Source of the DNA: Scleroderma bovista
Taxonomy: Eukaryota; Basidiomycota; Agaricomycetes; Boletales; Sclerodermataceae
Direction: 5' to 3'
Assembly (NCBI GenBank): GCA_037178675.1
Contig: JAYMGJ010000387.1
Location: forward strand, 1-47,612
DNA length: 47,612 nucleotides
Below, piece by piece: positions 17,523 to 27,113 of this stretch; position 1 is the stretch's first letter, and every line of letters starts with the position of its first letter. A model generated the notes under the pieces. That model was given only the letters and a program-made list of their open reading frames with translations, was not told where the DNA came from and ran no database searches. The translations under genes were made by a program, and so were the position numbers.

Positions 17523-19022
17523 CTATTTTGCTTTACCTTTACCTTTATCTAGATTAGATTTAAATTCTTGTTCAAGTGAATTATTATTTATAGAATTTGA
17601 ATTAATTCCTGAATTTTCAGAAGAATTTTCAGTGTTAGTTGCATTAATATTAACATTATTAGAGGAGTTTTCATTATCAGAATTTTCATAAATATCATAA
17701 TTAGAATTTTCATAAATATCATAATTAGAATTATTAAAAATATCATAATTAGAATTATTAAAATTTGATGTTTCAGTAGAATTATTAACAATATTATTAT
17801 TATATATTTCATCTATATTATTTTCATTAGTTGTAGTATTAGTTGGAATGTCTGAGCCTGAAATATTTTTAGCAATATTTTCAGGATTTTCAGGTAATAT
17901 TGAAGGATCATATCTTGATCTGTCTACTGTTCCTGCTTCTATTCTAGATTCTAAATCACTTAAATTAGTTAGAAGATTATTTATATCTAAGTTATTTTCG
18001 GGTAATGGTTGATCAGTAGGGCTATTATTTAAGCCATGTACTGGGTTTAAATCAATATCATTATTGTTAATAAAATTAGGTAGAATAAAATTATCATTAA
18101 AATTAGGTGAATTTAATGGTGTTGTAGGTGCACTAGAAATATTACTGTTTACTTCAGCACTAAATAATGAAACCTTATCTGATTCACTATCTTCACTGTC
18201 ACATTCACTATTATTGTCTTCATTAGTACTATTATTTATACTATTTTCATTTATATTAATATTATTATTACCATTTGTATTATTATCATTAATATCATTA
18301 ATATTATTATTAACACTATTATTATTAATATTATTATTATTAACATTATTATTATTAATATTATTATTATTAACATTATTATTGTCATTATTATTTATAT
18401 TATTAATGATATTGGCATTATTAATATTATTATTGTCATTATTATAATTATTATCAATAGTACTATTATTTTCGATATTATTAGTTCTTAAATTACTAAG
18501 ATCTTCAATAATATTGATATCACTAGACATATTAGTGATTAAATTATTGTCACAACTTATTCCAAATAAACCTAATTCCATTTCATTAACATTTAAATTA
18601 TAATAATTTAAGAGATATATATTAAAATTCTGAAAAATATTCTGAAAATTATTAAATAAATAAAATAAAATATCTAAATTAATATCAAAAATATTAAAAT
18701 TATATAAATTAATACCAACTACAAATAAAAATTGTAATAAAGTAGAAATAATAAATATCATAGAAATTAAAAAATTATGAAAAAATAAAAATAATCCTAT
18801 TAAGAATATTTTATAAGGTATATTAGCATTATAGAAATAATTTAAGCTAAATACTACTATATCTTGTATATATATACCTATTCTAATTACAATATCTTTA
18901 ATATTACTAATTAATTTTATTAAGTTATTAACTAATTTTACCATATTTGTTTTTATAATAGTAATATATATTACTAATTTTATTTTTAGAATTTCTCTAT
19001 TTAATTTTATCAGATGTAACAT
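17523..19022 (-). CDS. Unassigned Asn-rich membrane-anchored ORF (499 aa from ATG)
   Basis: I do not recognise the function. From the ATG at 19022 the protein is 499 aa. Upstream the frame is open into the end of cox3, and an ATA at 19103-19101 overlaps the cox3 stop, so a start there would add a 27-residue Ile-rich hydrophobic segment. The N-terminal third is hydrophobic, with likely spans around NIPYKIFLIGLFLFFHNFL and ISTLLQFLFVVGINLY. The middle is low complexity Asn with spaced Ile/Val, coded by an almost pure AAT/ATT tract. The C-terminal part has four tandem copies of an NSNYDI(F/Y)(N/E) unit and ends DKGKGKAK. No Trp codons of either kind were seen. Position between cox3 and a CCTCC element suggests it is expressed with cox3. 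Confidence 0.7.
   Translation of the reverse strand: MLHLIKLNREILKIKLVIYITIIKTNMVKLVNNLIKLISNIKDIVIRIGIYIQDIVVFSLNYFYNANIPYKIFLIGLFLFFHNFLISMIFIISTLLQFLFVVGINLYNFNIFDINLDILFYLFNNFQNIFQNFNIYLLNYYNLNVNEMELGLFGISCDNNLITNMSSDINIIEDLSNLRTNNIENNSTIDNNYNNDNNNINNANIINNINNNDNNNVNNNNINNNNVNNNNINNNSVNNNINDINDNNTNGNNNININENSINNSTNEDNNSECDSEDSESDKVSLFSAEVNSNISSAPTTPLNSPNFNDNFILPNFINNNDIDLNPVHGLNNSPTDQPLPENNLDINNLLTNLSDLESRIEAGTVDRSRYDPSILPENPENIAKNISGSDIPTNTTTNENNIDEIYNNNIVNNSTETSNFNNSNYDIFNNSNYDIYENSNYDIYENSDNENSSNNVNINATNTENSSENSGINSNSINNNSLEQEFKSNLDKGKGKAK
18225..18475. repeat. AAT/ATT-type triplet tract coding poly-Asn/Ile in orf499
   Basis: Plus strand is nearly all ATT/ATA/TTA triplets with occasional AAC, giving N-N-N-I/V periodicity on the minus strand. 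In frame throughout, so length changes are probably by whole codons. Confidence 0.8.
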
Positions 19023-19099
19023 TTCTATATTTAATATAACAATCACAATTATTATATCTAATATCGGTATAATTAATATATCTAAGATATATATAATTA

Positions 19100-19927
19100 T
19101 TATAAACCGCCCCAGTAGTACACAGCTATGTACAGAAAAAGCCAAACTACATCAACAAAATGCCAATATAGTATACCTGATTCTAATCCTTGGTGGTGAC
19201 TATCTGTAAAATGATAATTTACCATTCGGATAAAGGATGATAGCAACATACCAGTTCCAACTAATACATGTAAACCATGTAATCCTGTTGAACAATAGAA
19301 TGAACTACCGAATACTGAATCTGCAATAGTGAATGGAGCATTAACATATTCGAAATATTGCAATCCTGTGAAAAAGATTGCTAAAATTATAGTTAATAAT
19401 AGACCCCAAATTGCGTATCTTCTATCTCCTTTAATTATAGCATGATGAGCCATAGTTACTGTACTTCCTGAGGATAGTAATACTATAGTATTTAATAACG
19501 GTATACCATAAGGATCTAACGCTATTATGGCTAAAGGGGGCCATATTCCTCCTATTTCTATTGCTGCAACTAAGCTAGAATGAAAATAAGCCCAGAATAC
19601 ACTAACGAAAACGAATAGTTCACTCACAAGGAAAAGTAAAAATCCTATTAGTAGACCTTTTACTACTTCTTTAGTGTGATCACCATTCAATGTACCTTCA
19701 TTGGTTACATCTGTTAACCAAAAGTACATTGTAGCTGCTGTATTTATAAAACCTAATCTGAAAGTAGTTCCTACATAAGTATAAGGATAACCATGCATAT
19801 ACAACACAGCTCCGATTACTAAACTAAATAAGGAAATACTAATAAGTAAAGGCCAAGGAGATTGAGTTACTAGATGAAAAGGATGATACTGGAAATCATA
19901 TCTTCTTAAGTTACCAATAGTTGTCAT
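19100..19927 (-). CDS. cox3: Cytochrome c oxidase subunit 3
   Basis: Core membrane subunit of complex IV, 275 residues with seven membrane helices, slightly longer than usual at the N-terminus. Conserved features: QYHPFHLV, LFVSELFVFVSVFWAYFHSS-like block, WPPLAI, CSTGLHGLHVLVGTGML and the C-terminal YWHFVDVVWLFLYIAVYYWG. ATG start, TAA stop overlapped by the next ORF frame. No intron. Confidence 0.97.
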   Translation of the reverse strand: MTTIGNLRRYDFQYHPFHLVTQSPWPLLISISLFSLVIGAVLYMHGYPYTYVGTTFRLGFINTAATMYFWLTDVTNEGTLNGDHTKEVVKGLLIGFLLFLVSELFVFVSVFWAYFHSSLVAAIEIGGIWPPLAIIALDPYGIPLLNTIVLLSSGSTVTMAHHAIIKGDRRYAIWGLLLTIILAIFFTGLQYFEYVNAPFTIADSVFGSSFYCSTGLHGLHVLVGTGMLLSSFIRMVNYHFTDSHHQGLESGILYWHFVDVVWLFLYIAVYYWGGL

Positions 19928-19962
19928 TTTTTTTTATTTGTTTACGGTTATAAAAATTATTT

Positions 19963-20133
19963 TTAGTCTCCTTTAAAGTAAAGTATTAATAATAAAAATA
20001 GTAAAAATAGTAAAAATACTCCAATGATTAATATAAATAGCTTAAATATTTTATTATTTCTATGGATATTTATTAAAATTGCTTTGCTATATTTACTTAT
20101 AATACTTAATTCTATAAATGAATAAAGATTCAA
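19963..20133 (-). CDS. Possible small hydrophobic ORF upstream of cox3
   Basis: A 56-residue frame with a non-ATG start (TTG at 20133) ending KGD-TAA 35 nt before the cox3 ATG. Its second half is one hydrophobic segment (LFILIIGVFLLFLLFLLLI). It resembles no gene I know; atp8 is elsewhere. It may be chance in AT-rich sequence. Confidence 0.25.
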   Translation of the reverse strand: MNLYSFIELSIISKYSKAILINIHRNNKIFKLFILIIGVFLLFLLFLLLILYFKGD

Positions 20134-20203
20134 TTATAGAATTCTATAGATAATATAGATATGTTTGACAACACATTATATTGTCTGTCGAAGACTGCTG
20201 AAG

Positions 20204-20236
20204 AATAGTACAATAATATGTACTATAGTTCTTTTA
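20204..20236. other. Hairpin between the dpo relic and the small ORF
   Basis: Inverted repeat TAGTACA...TGTACTA with loop ATAATA, extended by AGAA/TTCT around a 3-nt bulge. Near the divergent junction of plus- and minus-strand sequence. Confidence 0.5.
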
Positions 20237-20309
20237 AATTGCTAAGTAGAGTTCTTTTTTAAAAAAAAAAAAAGAAAATAAGTAAATTTTTACTAATAAA
20301 TTTATTAAT

Positions 20310-20597
20310 TTATTTAATTTACTTCTTTTATGTTATTATGTTAGTTTTTATTATTTAATGTTTTATTTATTTACAAATTATTTTAATGATATAAATTATC
20401 ATTTATCTGATTCTATTTTTGATATTATTAAAGATGGAAAATTTGTTGATATTACAGTAAAGTATAAAGATAAATATAGCATTCATTTTAGAGATTCATA
20501 CTTAATGTTACCTTCATCTTTAAAGAAATTAACTAAAGCATTTAAAGTTGAAGATAAATTAATATTCCTTATAAAATTATTTTTTTTAATTAAATAA
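20310..20597 (+). pseudogene. dpo: Relic of a mitochondrial-plasmid family B DNA polymerase
   Basis: Plus-strand frame with ATG at 20358, 79 codons, open upstream to about 20310. The segment YKDKYSIHFRDSYLMLPSSL then KKLTKAFKVEDK matches the exonuclease-domain region of protein-primed family B polymerases of fungal linear mitochondrial plasmids, where this block is usually followed by G-I-F-P-Y. Here the sequence after EDK has lost the frame: I-F is followed by a C run one base short, so the following Pro-Tyr-like codons lie in another frame, and stops follow. The rest of the polymerase is absent nearby. Opposite strand to all protein genes, which fits integrated plasmid DNA. Confidence 0.75.
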
Positions 20598-20705
20598 ATT
20601 TTGTTATTCTTTAATGAATGAGAATAAAAAAGAATTAAATAATTTATTTTTATTTACAAAAATAAAATAAAAAAAAATACTCTAATTTAATATTAGATAA
20701 TTTAT

Positions 20706-20710
20706 GGAGG
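20706..20710 (-). promoter_or_regulatory. CCTCC 3' element of cob
   Basis: CCTCC on the transcribed strand 102 nt after the cob stop, context TATCCCTCCATAAA. Confidence 0.6.
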
Positions 20711-20812
20711 GATAAAAATATTTTAAATATATTAATTTAAATTACATTTAAATTGTAAGTAAAACTAAACCTTATTATAAATTTTAAATATTTATATTTT
20801 TAAGGTAAAATA

Positions 20813-21970
20813 TTAATTAGATTCAGTAGCTATATCTATTAAAGTATTTTCAGCTAATCCTATAAATGGTATAATAATTAAGAACCATATAAAGTAAAAT
20901 GCTGTAGAGATTTGTCCTATTTCTAAATAAGGTGAATCAGGATGTTGAGATCCGATCCACATTAAAATAAAGAAATTAACTACAAAGAACCAGAAAGCTA
21001 CTTTCATAGCTGGTCTAAATTGATTTCCTCTTATTCTAGATACATCTACAATAGGTAGTATTAATAAAATAAATAAAGAACCAAACATAGCTAATACCCC
21101 TAATAATTTATTAGGAATTGATCTCAATATAGCATAGAATGGTAATAAATACCATTCAGGAACTATTGAAGCTGGAGTTTGCATTGGATTAGCTGGTATA
21201 TAATTATCACTATGACCTAATAAATTAGGATAATAGAATACTAGCACAGATAAAACTAAGAAAAATAAGAAAATTGTAATAAGATCTTTAAACATATAAT
21301 AAGGATGGATAGCATATCTGTCACCATTTGAAGAGATACCATTAGGATTATTTGATCCATGTGTATGTACAGCTATTAAATGAGCTAAAACTAAAGCAGT
21401 TAATAGGAAAGGTAAAATATAATGTAATGAAAAGAATCTATTTAATGTAGCATTTGATACTGAAAATCCACCCCAAATTAATTCCACTAAATCTTGTCCA
21501 AATACAGGTATAGCACTTAATAAATTAGTAATCACAGTAGCACCCCATAAGCTCATTTGACCATATGGTAAAACATATCCTAAGAATGCTATAGCCATCA
21601 TTAAAACTAAAATTATTACTCCTATTGACCAAGCTAAGGCTCTAGGCGATCTATATGATCCATAGTATAAATTTCTTCCTATATGTCCATACACAAATAT
21701 AAAGAAGAAAGAAGCAACATTAGCATGAGTATATCTAATTATCCATCCATTATTTACATCTCTCATTATATGTTCTACACTATTAAAAGCAAAATCTACA
21801 TGAGCTTGATAATGCATTGCTAAAAAACAACCTGTTAAAATTTGTATAATTAAACAAGTAGCAAGTAAAGATCCGAAATTCCATAAATAGGAAAGATTTG
21901 AAGGTTGTGGTGAATCCACTACATAAGAATTCATTAATCTTAATAAAGAGTGACTTTTAAGTAATCTCAT
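20813..21970 (-). CDS. cob: Apocytochrome b
   Basis: Haem-bearing core subunit of complex III, 385 residues, eight membrane helices. Visible haem-ligand regions: [12 protein letters not shown]...HIGR and FSLHYILPF...[13 protein letters not shown]. The quinol-oxidation site PEWY motif is present ([16 protein letters not shown]). ATG start, TAA stop. No introns, although cob is a common host in fungi. trnI lies upstream. Confidence 0.98.
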   Translation of the reverse strand: MRLLKSHSLLRLMNSYVVDSPQPSNLSYLWNFGSLLATCLIIQILTGCFLAMHYQAHVDFAFNSVEHIMRDVNNGWIIRYTHANVASFFFIFVYGHIGRNLYYGSYRSPRALAWSIGVIILVLMMAIAFLGYVLPYGQMSLWGATVITNLLSAIPVFGQDLVELIWGGFSVSNATLNRFFSLHYILPFLLTALVLAHLIAVHTHGSNNPNGISSNGDRYAIHPYYMFKDLITIFLFFLVLSVLVFYYPNLLGHSDNYIPANPMQTPASIVPEWYLLPFYAILRSIPNKLLGVLAMFGSLFILLILPIVDVSRIRGNQFRPAMKVAFWFFVVNFFILMWIGSQHPDSPYLEIGQISTAFYFIWFLIIIPFIGLAENTLIDIATESN

Positions 21971-22202
21971 AAATTTATTATTTTTATTTTTTTATAATTT
22001 TTTTATTAATATTAATAAATTTTAACATTAAAATAGCAGCTGTTGCTGACTTAAGCATAAAACTTGTAATTATATTACATCTTTTTTTAGATATTTAGAA
22101 ATTAATTAAAATAATATATTTTTTTTTTTATCTTATAATATATTTATATATAAACACTGTAACAATAAATACATACTTTCATTATTTCCATCTTTTATTA
22201 TA

Positions 22203-22273
22203 TAAGCCCAAGAAGATTTGAACTTCTACAGATTCCTCATCAAGAAATTATTCTACCATTAAATTATAGGCTT
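22203..22273 (-). tRNA. trnI: tRNA-Ile (GAT)
   Basis: Acceptor AAGCCTA/TGGGCTT, anticodon loop TTGATGA, T loop TTCAAAT. Between nad1 and cob. Confidence 0.92.
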
Positions 22274-22451
22274 TAAATTTTAGAAAAATATATCAATAAG
22301 TTAAATATCATTTTAACTTCTTTTAAGATTATATATTAATCTCTAATTAAATAATAATACGCTGAATATGTTCGGATAAAATAAAAATAATATTAAATCT
22401 TAAATTTAAACTAATTAATTTTTTTATTCCTTTTTTTTTTAATTAAATCTC

Positions 22452-22456
22452 GGAGG
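22452..22456 (-). promoter_or_regulatory. CCTCC 3' element of nad1
   Basis: CCTCC on the transcribed strand 34 nt after the nad1 stop, context TTCTCCTCCGAGAT. Confidence 0.6.
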
Positions 22457-22490
22457 AGAATAAAATTAAGAATAAATATAAAGAAAAATA

Positions 22491-23504
22491 TTAGTAAGGA
22501 GCTATGTCAAAAGCTACTAAGATGCTAGGCACTAAAATTATAAATGCGACAGCAATAGGTAAGATATTAATCCAGCATAATTCAATTAATTGATCATATC
22601 TTAATCTAGGTAAAGTAGCTCTAAACCAAACGAACATAAAACAGAAAACACATGTTTTTAAACCTAATATTATTGATTGTAAATTTATTATAGATCCATT
22701 TACTATTATTTCAGGAAAATTAAATCCTCCTAAGAATAAGATAGCTGTTATACAACTAAATAATACTATTGAAGAATATTCAGCTAAAAAGAAGAATACA
22801 AAAGGTACTGAGGAATGTTCAGTGAAGAATCCAGCTACTAATTCGGATTCAGCTTCTTGTAAATCGAAAGGTGTCCGACTAGTTTCAGCTAAAATAGATA
22901 TAAAATAAAAAATAAAAACAGGTAATAAAGGAATTATAAACCACACAGCTTGTTGAGCTTCTATTATTTTAGTAAAATTAAATGATCCTGTTAATAAAAT
23001 TATTATTAAAATTGCTGAACTTAATATTAATTCATACGATATCATAGCTGCTGTTGATCTTAATGATCCTAAAAAAGCATATTTAGAATTAGCAGACCAA
23101 CCAGCAAATAATATACCATAAACCCCTAAAGAAGATAATGCTAAAGTATAAAATATACCTAATGAATAATCAAATAAAGTTAATCCTTGACCAAAAGGTA
23201 TAACTCCCCACCCTAATAAACTAAATATTAATGTAGATACAGGAGCTAAATAGAATAAAACTTTATTAGATTGAGAGGGTACTACAATTTCTTTCAAAAT
23301 TAATTTTAATGCATCACTAAAAGGTTGTAATATACCATAATAACCTACTACTTGAGGTCCTACTCTTCTTTGATGAGCAGCTAATTGTTTTCTTTCTATT
23401 ATAGTCATAAAAGCTACTGATAATAAGATTGGTAATAATACTACTAATACATCTATTAAATTTATTAATATATTAATTATGCTTGTAAGTAAATTACTCG
23501 TCAT
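22491..23504 (-). CDS. nad1: NADH dehydrogenase subunit 1
   Basis: Complex I subunit forming the quinone-site heel, 337 residues, eight membrane helices. Conserved segments: ERKQLAAHQRRVGPQVVG near the N-terminus, SRTPFDLQEAESELVAGF in the loop facing the quinone chamber and the C-terminal RATLPRLRYDQL. ATG start, TAA stop. Confidence 0.97.
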   Translation of the reverse strand: MTSNLLTSIINILINLIDVLVVLLPILLSVAFMTIIERKQLAAHQRRVGPQVVGYYGILQPFSDALKLILKEIVVPSQSNKVLFYLAPVSTLIFSLLGWGVIPFGQGLTLFDYSLGIFYTLALSSLGVYGILFAGWSANSKYAFLGSLRSTAAMISYELILSSAILIIILLTGSFNFTKIIEAQQAVWFIIPLLPVFIFYFISILAETSRTPFDLQEAESELVAGFFTEHSSVPFVFFFLAEYSSIVLFSCITAILFLGGFNFPEIIVNGSIINLQSIILGLKTCVFCFMFVWFRATLPRLRYDQLIELCWINILPIAVAFIILVPSILVAFDIAPY

Positions 23505-23829
23505 TTTTTTTTTTATTTATATTTATCTTATTCTTAAGAATATAATTTAATATAGTATATTTTTTAAGAATATTTTAAATATTTATATTTTAAATATAAA
23601 TATTACTAATTGATATAAAATCAAGATATTTAACAAAGGTTAAATTTTATTTTTATTTTTATTTTTATAATTATATTATAAATTTATATATTTTATTTAA
23701 CTTAAACATATAACATATATAAACTATTAACTATTTTTTATAAATATATTTTATTTTTTATTAATAATTTTTATTCTTACACTGTAACGATATTTTACTT
23801 TTTTCCTTTTTTAGTTTATTTTGTTTTTA
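23505..23829. other. AT-rich leader upstream of nad1
   Basis: About 325 bp between trnR and nad1, dominated by A/T runs. No ORF, tRNA or repeated block recognised. Confidence 0.5.
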
Positions 23830-23900
23830 TATTCTCTTTTGGATTCGAACCAAAATTAGCACTTTAGAAGAGTGCAGTTCTACCATTGAACTAAGAGAAT
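23830..23900 (-). tRNA. trnR: tRNA-Arg (TCT)
   Basis: Acceptor ATTCTCT/AGAGAAT, anticodon arm GCACT-CTTCTAA-AGTGC, T loop TTCGAAT. Reads AGR. Confidence 0.93.
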
Positions 23901-24052
23901 AAATAGTTAAAATATTTCAATAAGAAAGATTAATTTTTAATATTTATATTATTTATTTAAATTTTTATATAAAAGAATTAAATAGAATTAGTCTAATTAA
24001 TTTTTAATAATCTAATTAAAATAATTTTATTTTTATTTTTATTTTTATGTTT

Positions 24053-24124
24053 TACGAGTAATCAGACTCGAACTGATCACATCTACTTGGAAGGTAGAGG
24101 TTATACCAACTTAACTATACTCGC
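24053..24124 (-). tRNA. trnG: tRNA-Gly (TCC)
   Basis: Acceptor GCGAGTA/TACTCGT, anticodon arm TCTAC-CTTCCAA-GTAGA, T loop TTCGAGT. Confidence 0.93.
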
Positions 24125-24168
24125 TTTATTATATATAAAATTTATTAGAAATTGATTAATATTTGTAA

Positions 24169-24173
24169 GGAGG
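24169..24173 (-). promoter_or_regulatory. CCTCC 3' element of atp9
   Basis: CCTCC on the transcribed strand 81 nt after the atp9 stop, context TTTTACTCCTCCTTACA. Confidence 0.6.
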
Positions 24174-24254
24174 AGTAAAATATAGAAATAATATATATTT
24201 TATGAAATAAATATATTATATTCTCAATGTAATTTTAAAATAAAATAAACAAAA

Positions 24255-24476
24255 TTATGAATATAATAATAAGAATGCAATCATTAATGAGAATAATCCT
24301 GTAGCTTCGGCTAAGGCGAATCCTAAAATTGCATATCCGAATAATTGTCCTCTTAATTGAGGATTTCTAGCTGTAGAAGCGATTAATGCAGAGAAGATTA
24401 ATCCAATTCCGGCTCCAGCTCCAATTAAACCTGAGCAGGCTAATCCAGCTCCAATGTATTTTGCTGCGGCTAACAT
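24255..24476 (-). CDS. atp9: ATP synthase F0 subunit c
   Basis: Proteolipid of the rotating c-ring, 73 residues and two helices. The polar loop is [11 protein letters not shown] (residues 36-46), and the proton-carrying glutamate is E57 in [11 protein letters not shown]-terminal glycine-rich helix [21 protein letters not shown] start, TAA stop. In some fungi this gene has moved to the nucleus; here it is intact. Confidence 0.98.
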   Translation of the reverse strand: MLAAAKYIGAGLACSGLIGAGAGIGLIFSALIASTARNPQLRGQLFGYAILGFALAEATGLFSLMIAFLLLYS

Positions 24477-24772
24477 CTTTAGTATAAATTTAATAAAGAT
24501 TAGTGATAGTGTCTGACGTATACTAAGATTTAAATAATATTACTCTTTTATTTTCTTTATTCTATTTATTAATTCAATATAACCTGTTTGTTAAGTAATA
24601 AATTTTATTTCACCATTTTTCTTAATCTTACTTCTAATTTTTATATATAAAATTTTATTTTTTTAAATTGACTTATTAAAGAGAAAATTATAAATTTTTA
24701 GCTAAATTTAATTAATTTAAATTTAATATAAAAAAAAAATAATTTTATAAAATTTATATCTCTTTATTAAAA

Positions 24773-24845
24773 CGAGTCCTACCAGATTCGAACTGGTACA
24801 GTCCTAATCGACAATTAGGTGCCCTACCTATTAGACTAAGGACCC
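24773..24845 (-). tRNA. trnD: tRNA-Asp (GTC)
   Basis: Acceptor GGGTCCT/AGGACTC, anticodon arm CCTAA-TTGTCGA-TTAGG, T loop TTCGAAT. Confidence 0.93.
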
Positions 24846-24946
24846 TTAAACACACAAAAAATGTAAATGTAATATAATAAATTAATATATTAATTATACA
24901 TAATAATTTAATAAAAACATGTACAAATATTAATATATAATGTATT

Positions 24947-25019
24947 CAAGAGCAAGGTGACTCGAACACCTACCAACGATTTTGGAGATCATGATACTAA
25001 CCATTTATACTATACTCTT
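24947..25019 (-). tRNA. trnW: tRNA-Trp (CCA)
   Basis: Acceptor AAGAGTA/TGCTCTT, anticodon arm ATGAT-CTCCAAA-ATCGT, T loop TTCGAGT. The anticodon is CCA, which pairs with UGG only; most fungal mitochondria have UCA and read UGA as Trp as well. No second tRNA-Trp was found. Confidence 0.93.
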
Positions 25020-25087
25020 TTTAACCACTTTATGGTAATAAAGTTATATCCCCTTTTATATTTTATTTAGATAAATAATCCAATATT

Positions 25088-25092
25088 GGAGG
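25088..25092 (-). promoter_or_regulatory. CCTCC 3' element of atp8
   Basis: CCTCC on the transcribed strand 44 nt after the atp8 stop, context TTTTTCCTCCAATATT. Confidence 0.6.
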
Positions 25093-25136
25093 AAAAAGGA
25101 TAAGATTAATATAATAGCAATTATAATTATTTATAT

Positions 25137-25295
25137 TTAAGATTTATTACTTAATTTAGTAATATATAATCTTATTACTTGTTGAAATGTAAATAAAGGT
25201 AAAATATATTTAGAAAAAATATAAACTAAAGCTATCAAAGTTAAAAATGCAAATGATAGTTGATTAATAAAATAAAAAGGAATTAATTGTGGCAT
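25137..25295 (-). CDS. atp8: ATP synthase F0 subunit 8
   Basis: Small stator subunit of ATP synthase, 52 residues, too short for many ORF callers. It begins [13 protein letters not shown], the typical fungal MPQL...PF..NQ opening, followed by one membrane helix ([19 protein letters not shown]), then LPLFT and a basic C-terminal tail ([15 protein letters not shown]). ATG start, TAA stop. It is not next to atp6. Confidence 0.95.
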   Translation of the reverse strand: MPQLIPFYFINQLSFAFLTLIALVYIFSKYILPLFTFQQVIRLYITKLSNKS

Positions 25296-25706
25296 TTAAA
25301 TTTTAATTTTTATATCTAAGGCTCTTATATAATTTTTATATTTAAGAACTATCTCTGCTTAAGCAAATGAATATGTATTAAATATATTTATATATATTTA
25401 TATATATTCATTTAATGAGATAATGAGGGTTCCTTTAAAAACTTTTTATTTTACTTTTTTCAAAAGTCTAAAGATTTTGTAATAAATGCTGTACTTTTAA
25501 AATATAAATATTAAAATTAATTTAAAAGAAGTATTACTATAAAATACTTCCTTATACTAAGAGTTATTAATATATAATTTTAATTAAAATTTATTAAAAA
25601 TTAACACAAAAAATTAATTAAAATATAAATAAAATAGAAACTATTTTATTAATAAAAATTAATAAAGTTTATATTAATATACTTAATTTTTATAGTTTTA
25701 TATAAA
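25296..25706. other. Spacer between atp8 and plus-strand trnC
   Basis: About 410 bp, AT-rich. Around 25310-25430 are short inverted blocks (CTTATATAA..., CTGCTTAAGCA). Since the flanking genes diverge, transcription of trnC must start here or upstream. No promoter consensus I can name. Confidence 0.4.
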
Positions 25707-25782
25707 GGGTTAAGTTTACAGATGGTTCTGTAGTAAACCTGCAAAGTTTATAAAATTAAAGGTTCAATTCCTTCTTAACTCT
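25707..25782 (+). tRNA. trnC: tRNA-Cys (GCA) on the plus strand
   Basis: Acceptor GGGTTAA/TTAACTC, anticodon arm TAAAC-CTGCAAA-GTTTA, T arm loop TTCAATT, discriminator T. The only functional gene I find on the plus strand, and the only tRNA-Cys. Confidence 0.88.
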
Positions 25783-26039
25783 AATATATATATAAATAAA
25801 TATAAATTTAATATTTAAATTTAAATATTATTATACTTGTGTTAGATAGTTTTAGCTAATATATTAACTATTTTTTCTTTAAATTCAATGTACACGAGTG
25901 TTAATATTAGTTCTAAATTAACATAATATATTTTGAATTTATATATATTATTTTAGTTTTAATATTACAATGTAGAAAAAATAGATTTAAATAAATAATA
26001 ATTCTAAAGTAAGAAAATATATTATATTTATTTACTAAA

Positions 26040-26112
26040 AACATCTTACTGGACTTGAACCAATAATCACTTGCTTCGAAGGCAAAAGCTTTACCAATTA
26101 AGCTAAAGATGC
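26040..26112 (-). tRNA. trnR: tRNA-Arg (TCG)
   Basis: Acceptor GCATCTT/AAGATGT, anticodon loop CTTCGAA, T loop TTCAAGT. Reads CGN codons. Confidence 0.92.
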
Positions 26113-26223
26113 TAAAAAAAAAGAAATATTCTCTATAATAATATTTATATTTTTTAACTATTTAATACTATATATATTCTAATATACCTAAATTTATTAT
26201 TTAAGTTTTCATATTTTTGTTTT

Positions 26224-26308
26224 TACGAGTAAAGAGATTTGAACTCTTACGTCTCAATTAACATGAGTTCCTAAGACTCACCCGGCTACCAAATTACGGC
26301 ATACTCGT
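26224..26308 (-). tRNA. trnL: tRNA-Leu (TAG)
   Basis: Acceptor ACGAGTA/TACTCGT, anticodon arm TGAGT-CTTAGGA-ACTCA, long variable arm, T loop TTCAAAT. Confidence 0.93.
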
Positions 26309-27113
26309 ACAGTTAAAAAATTGTAATTGTTAAAGTTAAATCTTCGAAATATAACAATAAATATTTAAATGTGATTGAAAAGTTAAAGCTTGAATAATTC
26401 AAATAATACTTAATTTAGAATTAAAATTAGTAGAAAATTTATTTATATTTTAAGTAATAGTCATTAAAGTTTTGAAAAATAAAAAATATATATATACATA
26501 TTTTATTGTAAATAAAAAATATACCGCTTATATAAACTGTAATAATACGTTAATATCAAAGAAAAACATTATGTATTTGATAGGCATTATTCACAAATTT
26601 CATACCATACATATAAATGAAATAAAATTATAAGCTAAATAAATTATATTAACTGTTAATTATTATAAAATATCTTAAATTTTATTTTTATATTGATATA
26701 AAATTTTTTAAAGATAATGTTAAATTAATATTTTAGGTTTCAAGAGTAGATTCAAATCAAATTAAGTACTTAGGATTAAATTTTAAAGACTAATGAAGAT
26801 AAACCTACCAAACTTATTTTTATATATATACAAGTTATATTCTCTACCTTATTAATTTAAGTATCTTAAATTACTTAACTATTTGAATAATCTTAAATTA
26901 CTAAATTATTTATAATTTTAATTACATTAACTAATTCTATAACTGCTATTGCAAATTCATCTACTTCAGCTATAAGACTCAATGATAATCTTATTCGAGA
27001 ATTAAGTATAGTTTTCTACTTTATCTTTAGATATTTACTTTTAAAAAAAGTCGATAAGATTAAAATTCCTACTACTTAATTCATATTATTTATGCACTAA
27101 TAATATATCATAT

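Noticed and set aside
17588..17812. 74-codon Ile/Leu-rich ORF and the 127-codon plus-strand ORF at 18064-18447
   Set aside because: Other-frame shadows of the Asn-rich repeat tract in orf499.
26740..26850. Possible tRNA relic sharing AGGTTTCAAGA with 38820
   Set aside because: No acceptor pairing or D arm can be formed; the resemblance to the rnl 3' region is too short to rely on.
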